Of a stretch of DNA of 64,000 bases, positions 57,876 to 64,000 are shown in pieces (the stretch's first letter is position 1; each line of letters opens with the position of its first letter). Under the pieces are notes generated by a model. The model ran no database searches. It was given only the letters and a program-made list of their open reading frames with translations, and had not been told where the DNA came from. This DNA is from Gaiellasilicea sp963784895 (GTDB lineage: Bacteria > Actinomycetota > Thermoleophilia > Gaiellales > Gaiellaceae), in assembly GCA_963784895.1 (NCBI GenBank), contig CAWATM010000001.1:62001-126000 (forward strand). Direction: 5' to 3'. The position numbers were made by a program, and so were the translations under genes.

Positions 57876-58696
57876 GAAGCCCGTTCGGCGTCGCGCTCGC
57901 ACTCGCGACCGCACTCACGCTCTCCTTCCTGCTCCTCCCGATCCTGGCGATCTTCGTCGACATCCCGCCCGGCGAGCTGCTCGCCGGGATGAACGAACCG
58001 GCAGCGGTCGACGCGCTGCTCGTGACCTTGAAGACGACCCTGATCGCGAACGCCGTGATCCTGCTGGTCGGAACGCCGGCTGCGTACCTGATCGCAACCA
58101 ATTCGTTCCGCACGAAACCGTTGCTCGTCACCGCGGTCGAATTGCCCCTCGTGCTACCGCCTGCGGTGGCGGGGATCGGCCTGCTCGCGGCCTTCGGCCG
58201 CTTCGGCCTGCTCGGCGGGACACTCGACGTCCTCGGCCTCTCGATCCCGTTCACGCAGCTCGCCGTCGTCCTCGCGGTCATGTTCGTGGCGAGCCCCTTC
58301 TACATCCGCGCCGCGATCTCGGCGTTCGAGTCCGTCGACCCGGCGCTGACCGGCGCCGCCCGGACGCTCGGCGCCGGCCCGGCGCGCACGTTCTTCCGGG
58401 TCGCACTGCCGCTCGCGTCCGGCGGGCTCGGAGCCGGCTGGGCGCTCTGCTTCGCGCGCGGGATCGGTGAGTTCGGCGCGACGATCATGTTCGCCGGCTC
58501 GCTTCAGGGCGTGACGCAAACCCTTTCGCTCGCCGTCTACGAGCAGTTCGACGTCGCCTTCGACGTCGCGCTCGCGATCGGCGCCGAGCTCGTGATCATC
58601 AGCGCCTTTCTCCTCCTCGCCGTCAAGCTCGTTCCGACATGGACACGCTCGAGCTCATCCTCGACCACCCTCTCCGCTCCTTTCGGCTCACGGTAG
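57872..58696 (+). CDS. modB: Molybdate ABC transporter permease
   Basis: 274-residue permease with five to six helices and the EAA loop SVDPALTGAARTLGAGPART. ARGIGEFGATIMFAGSLQGV is typical of ModB/CysT. The C-terminal tail (PTWTRSSSSSTTLSAPFGSR) is encoded within the first 58 nt of modC and does not look conserved, so the normal stop may have been lost. Start overlaps modA (GTGA). Confidence 0.92.
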   Translation: MRSPFGVALALATALTLSFLLLPILAIFVDIPPGELLAGMNEPAAVDALLVTLKTTLIANAVILLVGTPAAYLIATNSFRTKPLLVTAVELPLVLPPAVAGIGLLAAFGRFGLLGGTLDVLGLSIPFTQLAVVLAVMFVASPFYIRAAISAFESVDPALTGAARTLGAGPARTFFRVALPLASGGLGAGWALCFARGIGEFGATIMFAGSLQGVTQTLSLAVYEQFDVAFDVALAIGAELVIISAFLLLAVKLVPTWTRSSSSSTTLSAPFGSR

Positions 58697-59670
58697 CGGC
58701 GACGCTCGGGCGCGAGACGCTCGCGCTCGTCGGCCCATCGGGAGCGGGGAAGTCCAGCGTCCTGCGCGCGATCGCCGGCCTGCTGCGGCCGGAGCGGGGG
58801 AGGATCGCGCTCGACGGCGAGGCGTGGCTCGAGACGGACGCTGGCGTCGACCTGCCGCCGGAGCGCCGCTCGGTCGGGCTCGTCTTCCAGGAGTACGCGC
58901 TCTTTCCGCATCTGGACGTGCGCCGGAACGTTGCCTTCGGCGGACGGGAGCGCGTCGACGAGCTGCTCGAGCGCTTCCGGATCTCGCACCTCGCGAAGGC
59001 GCGGCCGGGGGACCTCTCCGGCGGTGAGCGGCAGCGAGTCGCGCTGGCACGCGCCCTCGCCCGCGACCCGGCCGTGCTCCTGCTGGACGAGCCGCTCGCC
59101 GCACTCGATGCTCACACCCGCAACGTCGTGCGCGGCGAGCTGGCAGAGCTCCTGACCGAGCTGCGGCAGCCGACGCTGCTCGTCACGCACGACTTCGAGG
59201 ATGCAGCCGCGCTCGCCGACCGCGTCGGCGTGATCGTCGAGGGCCGCATCCTGCAGCAGGGCGCCGCCGCGGACCTGCTCGCCGCACCGGCCGACGCCTT
59301 CGTCGCGAGCTTCACCGGTGCGAACCTTCTACACGGAACTGCTCGGCCGGGCCTCGACGGGCTGACCGAGGTCGTCCTCGACGACGCGGGCCTCGCGTAT
59401 TCGACCGACGAGGGCGGCGGCCGCGTCGGGCTCGCCGTCTACCCGTGGGAGATCGCGCTCGCCCGCACCGAGCCCGCCGACTCGGCCGTCAACCACCTCC
59501 GCGGCGACGTCCGCTCCCTCGTTGCGCTCGGCAACCGCGTCCGCGTCCGCGTGGGCCCGCTGACTGCCGAGATCACTGCGGCGTCGGCCGAGCGGCTGGC
59601 ATTGCGCGAGGGAGAGCCGGTCGTCGCGTCCTTCAAGGCGACTGCAGCCCGACTCGTGCCGCTCGGCTAG
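58639..59670 (+). CDS. modC: Molybdate ABC transporter ATP-binding protein
   Basis: 343-residue ATPase. Walker A GPSGAGKSS, Q-loop VFQEYALFPHLDV, signature LSGGERQRVALARAL, Walker B VLLLDEPLAALD, H-loop VTHDFEDAA. The C-terminal TOBE domain (about 270-340) is as in ModC. ATG 58639 lies inside modB. The stop TAG shares bases with the convergent stop of the next gene (CTAG at 59667-59670). Confidence 0.94.
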   Translation: MDTLELILDHPLRSFRLTVAATLGRETLALVGPSGAGKSSVLRAIAGLLRPERGRIALDGEAWLETDAGVDLPPERRSVGLVFQEYALFPHLDVRRNVAFGGRERVDELLERFRISHLAKARPGDLSGGERQRVALARALARDPAVLLLDEPLAALDAHTRNVVRGELAELLTELRQPTLLVTHDFEDAAALADRVGVIVEGRILQQGAAADLLAAPADAFVASFTGANLLHGTARPGLDGLTEVVLDDAGLAYSTDEGGGRVGLAVYPWEIALARTEPADSAVNHLRGDVRSLVALGNRVRVRVGPLTAEITAASAERLALREGEPVVASFKATAARLVPLG

Positions 59671-61538
59671 CGCCGCTCGTAGATCGTCCAGCCTGAGTCG
59701 GGAAAGTGTGTCGCACCCCAGTTCGCCCGCGCCGGCGGCCGGCGCTCGGAGTTCCCCAGGATGACCCAGCCGAGGCCGATCTGCTCGGCGGCCTGCAGCG
59801 CCTCCGCGTCCGGAAGCGGAACGACGCGGCGCTCGAGTTCCGAGCCGTAGAGGGGATACACCCACTCGTCGATGTCGGCGATGCCGACCCGGGCGTCCGC
59901 CGGGATCCGATCGACGACCGCCTCGATCTCCTCCTCGAGCTCCGGCCGCGTCAGCGACTGCGCCTGCGCCCGGGGGAGGGACCAGACCGCTTGCGTCCCG
60001 TCGAGCCCCGTCGGCTTCGCCGTGTTGTACGCATGCGCGGCGAGGAGCGTGACCGCCCCGATGAGCGCGACTGTGGCTGCCACGGTCCGCCGGCGGTAGA
60101 TCACCGCCGCGAGCGGCATCGTCAACAGGACTGGTGTGATCAAGAAGCGGCCGAGCCAGATGTTGTAGCGGTACGTCAAGGCGATCCCGAGCGCCGTCAG
60201 CGGCAGCGCGAGCGCAAGCGCGAGTCGCTCCCACTGGCGTCGGCGTACGACGGTCACAACCGCGAAGCCCAGTGAAAGTGGAAAGAGGAGCAGGACGCCG
60301 AGCGGCCCGAAGAAGGAGATGTCCTCGTTGACCGCCTGACCGACCGCGAAGTCGAACGGCGGCGCGACGCTCGTCTCGGGCGGGTTGGACTCGACGCCGA
60401 GTACGTCGAAGGCAAAGCGGCCTGCCTCCTCGATCGAGTCCGCGACAGCAGTCTTCGGATGCAGACCGGAGAGATCGACGAAGCGGTAGCCGATGCGCGC
60501 GAGGGTCGAGGCGGTGCCGTCCCAGGTGATCTCGGCGGGCCGGAACGGCTCGGTCGCGGAAGGGTGGCCGAGGGGGCGACCCGTCTCTGCCACGTTGAGG
60601 ACGTAGCCGTACGCCCCGAAGACGGCGAAAGCCGCCACACTCGCCGCGACGCACTCGGCGAGCCGCCGGCGCGGCAGCGTCGCGACGGCGAGCCCGAGCA
60701 GGACCGGGACGGCGTACACCGCCGTCAGCTTCGTCCCGAGGGCGAGCGCCACGGCGAGCCCGGCGAGGATGACCTCGGTGCGGCTTCGGCCGAGCACCAG
60801 CGCAGCCGCCGCCACCACGAACGACGCCGCCAGCAGGTCGTTCTGGGTCGTCACCGACTGGAGCGCGACCTGCGTCAACGTCGCCGCGAGGAGCGCGGCG
60901 AACGCCGAATCCGGCCGGTCGAACCCGAGCCGTCGCGCGATCGCGTAGATGCCGACGAGCGATGCGAGCTCTGCCAGGAGCTGTGGCAGTGCAGCGACCG
61001 TATCCCGGCCGATGAACGCGAAGGTCCAGAGGATCTCGAGCTCGCTTCCGGGCTGGTAGGCGTTGATTCGGTCCGTGGGCGGATCGGGCACGTACTCGAC
61101 CGCCCCGCGCTGCAGCCACTCGACGGCACGGGGCAGGTGGTACGACATCGAGTCCCAATTGTTCGGAGGAGTCACAAGCGCGATGAGCAGCTGGTAGACG
61201 ATGGCGCCGGCGACGACCACGCCGAGGGCGGTCAGGATTCGATGCCGCGGCACGGCGGCGCGGAGCCCCACGTTGATCCGAGGCGGTCTCGGACGGCCTC
61301 TCCGGAGCCACTCGCCCGCAGCCACCGCCAACAGCACGGTTTGACCGACGGTGTAGCCAGTGGCTCCGACGGCACCCAGGATCGACAGCGCCTCGGCGAG
61401 CAGCACGAGCTCCGCCGACGCGAACAGGTAGGCCGCGAGCAGGAACGGCGGGAGCGAGCGCAGCCGCAGCGAGGCCGCCGCAGCAAGTGCGGTCGCCGCC
61501 AGCACTGCTGCGGCGAGAAGGAGCGCGAGCCACGCCAT
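59667..61538 (-). CDS. Multi-spanning membrane protein, GT-C/GT39-like
   Basis: 623-residue protein with about 12 hydrophobic helices and a soluble C-terminal domain (about 520-623). An extracytoplasmic loop after helix 3-4 contains TPPNNWDSMSYHLPRAVEWL, with acidic/aromatic residues as in GT-C enzymes that use polyprenyl-phosphate sugars. It is divergent from the flippase-like and GT2 genes, which fits a lipid-linked sugar pathway (inference). Family assignment is approximate. Confidence 0.75.
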   Translation of the reverse strand: MAWLALLLAAAVLAATALAAAASLRLRSLPPFLLAAYLFASAELVLLAEALSILGAVGATGYTVGQTVLLAVAAGEWLRRGRPRPPRINVGLRAAVPRHRILTALGVVVAGAIVYQLLIALVTPPNNWDSMSYHLPRAVEWLQRGAVEYVPDPPTDRINAYQPGSELEILWTFAFIGRDTVAALPQLLAELASLVGIYAIARRLGFDRPDSAFAALLAATLTQVALQSVTTQNDLLAASFVVAAAALVLGRSRTEVILAGLAVALALGTKLTAVYAVPVLLGLAVATLPRRRLAECVAASVAAFAVFGAYGYVLNVAETGRPLGHPSATEPFRPAEITWDGTASTLARIGYRFVDLSGLHPKTAVADSIEEAGRFAFDVLGVESNPPETSVAPPFDFAVGQAVNEDISFFGPLGVLLLFPLSLGFAVVTVVRRRQWERLALALALPLTALGIALTYRYNIWLGRFLITPVLLTMPLAAVIYRRRTVAATVALIGAVTLLAAHAYNTAKPTGLDGTQAVWSLPRAQAQSLTRPELEEEIEAVVDRIPADARVGIADIDEWVYPLYGSELERRVVPLPDAEALQAAEQIGLGWVILGNSERRPPARANWGATHFPDSGWTIYERR

Positions 61539-61567
61539 CGGCCGCGAATTGTGTCAACCTGGCCCGC

Positions 61568-62566
61568 GTGCACCAGGTCCCCGGCCGCCGGAGAGCGCGT
61601 TCGCTGCTCCTCTGGGCAGGCCTTCTCGTCAGCGCCGGCTTCACGTATCTCGCGGTTCGGGGTGTCGACTTCGCCGTTGTCCGCGACGCGCTCGCAACGT
61701 CGAACTACTGGTGGCTCGTTCCCGCGCTCGGCGCGCTCGCGCTCGGCGTCGCCGTCCGTGCGCTGCGCTGGCAGCGCCTTTTCAGGCGCGAGACGCGGCC
61801 GCCCTACCCGGCGGTCGCGAACGCCGTGCTCGTCGGCCTCCTCTTCAACAACATCCTGCCGGTGCGTGCCGGGGAGGCCGCCCGGATCGTGGTGCTGAAC
61901 CAGCAGCAGCGGACGTCCCGTGTCGAGGCGGTTGGGACCGTCGTGCTCGAGCGAGCGCTGGACGTCCTCTGTCTGCTTCTCCTGCTGTTCACGATCTCAC
62001 CGTGGCTGCCGTCGGTGTCGTGGCTGCGGCCTGCGGCAGCCCTCGCCGTTGCGCTCGCGAGCGGTCTCGTGCTCGTCGCCTGGGCGCTCGCCCGCTGGGG
62101 CGACAGGCCGCTGCGAGCGGCATTGCGCCCGCTGGCGCGGCTGCGGTTCGTGGGTGAAGCGCGTGCGGAGCGCGCAGGTGCGAATCTCGCGCTCGGTCTG
62201 GTAGCGCTGCGCGACTGGCGCCTGCTCGTGACAGGGCTCGTGCTGACGACGCTCTCCTGGCTCTGCCTCGGGCTCTCGCTGTGGTTCGTGCTCCGTGCCT
62301 TCGACCTCGGGCTCTCGCCGGTGGCAGGACTGCTGGTTGCGATCGCGGTCAACATCGGGATGATCCTGCCCTCGTCTCCGGCCGCGGTCGGTGTGTTCGA
62401 GGCCTCGGTGCTCGTGGCGCTCAGCGCATACGACGTGCCGAAGGAGCAGGCGCTCAGCTACGCGCTCGTCGCTCACGTCGTCAACTTCGTGCCGTTCATC
62501 GTCGTCGGTGCGCTCGTCCTCCACGCACACACCGCGGCGCTGCGACGCGCGGCGGCGAGCACGTGA
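61568..62566 (+). CDS. Lysylphosphatidylglycerol synthase TM region / flippase-like protein
   Basis: 332-residue membrane protein of the LPG_synthase_TM (MprF flippase-like, UPF0104) family. About eight helices; GLLFNNILPVRAGEAARIVV and ILPSSPAAVGVFEASVLVAL are the family motifs. No synthase domain is present. GTG 61568 is chosen; the frame opens at 61487 without homology. The end overlaps the GT2 gene as GTGA, so membrane flipping and sugar transfer are probably coupled. Confidence 0.87.
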   Translation: MHQVPGRRRARSLLLWAGLLVSAGFTYLAVRGVDFAVVRDALATSNYWWLVPALGALALGVAVRALRWQRLFRRETRPPYPAVANAVLVGLLFNNILPVRAGEAARIVVLNQQQRTSRVEAVGTVVLERALDVLCLLLLLFTISPWLPSVSWLRPAAALAVALASGLVLVAWALARWGDRPLRAALRPLARLRFVGEARAERAGANLALGLVALRDWRLLVTGLVLTTLSWLCLGLSLWFVLRAFDLGLSPVAGLLVAIAVNIGMILPSSPAAVGVFEASVLVALSAYDVPKEQALSYALVAHVVNFVPFIVVGALVLHAHTAALRRAAAST

Positions 62567-63252
62567 CGCGCGTCTCGTTCATCATCCCCGCCTTCAACGA
62601 GGCCGCCACGATTCGGCAGCTGCTCGAGAAGGTCGACGCACTCGAGCTGGAGAAGCAGATCGTCGTCGTCGACGACGGCTCGACCGATGACACCGCGGCG
62701 ATCGTCGAGCGCTTTCGGCGCGAACGGGAGGACGTCCTCCTCATCAGGAAGGTCAACGGCGGGAAGGGCTCCGCGGTTCGGGCAGCGATTCCGGAGCTGC
62801 AGGGCGACATCGCCGTGATCCAGGACGCGGACCTCGAGTACGACCCCGTCGACGTGCCGACGCTGATCGAGCCGATCGAGCGCGGTGTCGCCGACGTCGT
62901 CTTCGGCTCGCGGCTCTCCGGAGGCCGCCCCCAGCGCGCCTATCTCTTCTGGCATCTCGTCGGCAACCGCTTCCTCTCGTTGCTGACGAATCTGCTCTTC
63001 AACACGACACTTTCCGATATGGAGACCGGGTACAAGGCGTTCCGGATGGACGTGCTGCGCTCGCTCGATCTCCGCGAGAGCCACTTCGGGATCGAGCCGG
63101 AGATCACGGGGAAGGTCTGCAAGCGAAAGCTGCGGATCTACGAGCTGCCGATCGCCTACTACGGCCGCACGTACGACGAGGGAAAGAAGATCACCTGGCG
63201 GGACGGCTTCAGGGCGATCTGGGTGCTGTTCCGGGTTCGAGTCCGCGGCTAG
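62563..63252 (+). CDS. Glycosyltransferase family 2 (polyprenyl-phosphate sugar synthase-like)
   Basis: 229-residue GT-A enzyme. SFIIPAFNEAATIRQLLEKV, VVVDDGSTDDTAAIVERF, the metal motif in IAVIQDADLEYDPVDV, and ETGYKAFRMDVLRSL near the acceptor site. It resembles dolichol-phosphate mannose synthase-like enzymes without C-terminal helices. GTG 62563 overlaps the upstream gene. Confidence 0.92.
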   Translation: MTRVSFIIPAFNEAATIRQLLEKVDALELEKQIVVVDDGSTDDTAAIVERFRREREDVLLIRKVNGGKGSAVRAAIPELQGDIAVIQDADLEYDPVDVPTLIEPIERGVADVVFGSRLSGGRPQRAYLFWHLVGNRFLSLLTNLLFNTTLSDMETGYKAFRMDVLRSLDLRESHFGIEPEITGKVCKRKLRIYELPIAYYGRTYDEGKKITWRDGFRAIWVLFRVRVRG

Positions 63253-64000
63253 CTAGGCCGGAATCGCGACGGCGGGCTCGGGCCAGGCGGCGCCGATGCC
63301 GAGCTCGTCCGCGAGTGCCGCAACGACGTCGGGATCGAACTGGCTGCCCGAGCAGCGCGCCAGCTCTGCGACAGCCTCGTCGTCGGTGAGCCGGCCGCGA
63401 TAGACGCGGTCAGACGTCATCGCGTCGTAGGCGTCCGCGACGAAGATGATCCGGGCGCCGAGCGGGATCTCGTCGCCGCCGAGCGCGTCGGGATAGCCGG
63501 TGCCGTCCCAGCGCTCGTGATGGTGCAGCACCCAGTCGGCGACAGGGTCGACGCCGAGGCTCTCGAGCATCCGGTAGCCGATCTGCGGGTGGCGCTCGAG
63601 CACGAGCCGCTCCGTCTCGGAGAGCGGACCGGGCTTGCGCAGGATCTCCTCCGGGATCGCGAGCTTGCCGAGGTCGTGCAGGCTCGCCGCGAGCCGGGTC
63701 AGCTCGATCTGCTCTCGGTCGACGCCGAGACGCCCCGCGATCCGCGCAGCCAGGTCGGAGACGCGCTCGGAGTGCGAGCCCGTGTACGCGTCGCGCGCGT
63801 CGACGGCCCTGGCGAGGCTCGCGGCGGCGCGGAAGCGGGCGGCGCGGTCGGGGCCGGCGGCGAGCCGCTTCAGCTCGGCGATCTCGACCACGTCCGGCCG
63901 GTAGACCCGCGTCTGATTCTTGCCGTACTCCTTCGCCCAGTAGAGAGCGCTGTCGGCGCGGCGTACGAGCTCGTCCCGACCGACATCGTCGAGCGGGGCG
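63253..64000 (-). CDS. GGDEF - HD-GYP protein, 5' end outside the window
   Basis: The visible part is the C-terminal 249 residues. At the right edge the frame reads RRADSALYWAKEYGKNQTRV, the end of a GGDEF domain. An HD-GYP domain follows: SHSERVSDLAARIAGRLG, LAASLHDLGKLAIP with the HD pair, and HHERWDGTGYPDALGGDEIP. HD-GYP domains hydrolyse cyclic di-GMP; the activity of the GGDEF part cannot be judged. The stop abuts the convergent GT2 stop. Confidence 0.92.
   Translation of the reverse strand, partial: APLDDVGRDELVRRADSALYWAKEYGKNQTRVYRPDVVEIAELKRLAAGPDRAARFRAAASLARAVDARDAYTGSHSERVSDLAARIAGRLGVDREQIELTRLAASLHDLGKLAIPEEILRKPGPLSETERLVLERHPQIGYRMLESLGVDPVADWVLHHHERWDGTGYPDALGGDEIPLGARIIFVADAYDAMTSDRVYRGRLTDDEAVAELARCSGSQFDPDVVAALADELGIGAAWPEPAVAIPA

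Overview
The window is a high-GC (GTG/TTG-start-rich) bacterial chromosome segment. The best fit is a deep-branching actinomycete, probably class Thermoleophilia (Gaiellales or Solirubrobacterales type). Actinobacterial markers are the DUF2469 protein, CarD and the MoxR/DUF58/DUF4129 operon. These sit inside a gene order that otherwise copies the Bacillus tilS-to-sigH housekeeping cluster. The taxonomic call is inference from gene content only.

Region 1 (1-27,050) is housekeeping: tilS, hpt, ftsH, [opposite-strand moxR/DUF58 operon], folP (frameshifted), folB, folK, DUF2469, coaX, [dus on -], greA, lysS, clpC, [transposase remnant], radA, carD, ispD, HAD hydrolase, ispF, GNAT, [mutY on -], PepSY protein, a compact gltX, cysS, rlmB, yacP-like NYN nuclease, a sigH-like sigma factor and tRNA-Thr(TGT). 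It covers tRNA modification, folate and CoA synthesis, isoprenoid precursors, aminoacylation, proteostasis and DNA repair. Many joints are 4-bp GTGA/ATGA overlaps.

Region 2 (27,050-36,730, mostly - strand) holds an MMPL exporter, a PAP2-type membrane enzyme, an unusual cyclase-REC-LuxR fusion, a 75-aa protein, a multi-PAS NarL-type histidine kinase with a stand-alone receiver, and a PucR regulator. Divergent from pucR, region 3 (36,900-42,150, +) is gabT followed by a complete polyamine-type ABC importer (potA, potD, potB, potC), which suggests uptake and transamination of amines under PucR control.

Region 4 (42,170-53,050, -) is the most interesting part. It is a signalling operon of a giant hybrid kinase (13 tandem 92-residue HAMP-type repeats, GAF, coiled coil, HisKA/HATPase, three receivers), then CheR, a CheB methylesterase domain, and a REC-PAS-GAF-PAS histidine kinase. 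No CheA, CheW or chemoreceptor is encoded nearby. The giant kinase has a 1-bp insertion in repeat 7.

Region 5 (53,170-64,000) holds a PLP trans-sulfuration enzyme and an acyl-CoA carboxylase beta subunit, separated by two 22-bp direct repeats. A GNAT enzyme follows, then a MerR/TOBE regulator with modABC (molybdate import), a GT-C-like membrane protein, an LPG-synthase-like flippase-type membrane protein with a GT2 glycosyltransferase, and the 3' part of a GGDEF/HD-GYP protein running off the right edge.

Two genes (folP and the poly-HAMP kinase) carry the same kind of lesion, a G doubled to GG. This could be sequencing error or real inactivation.
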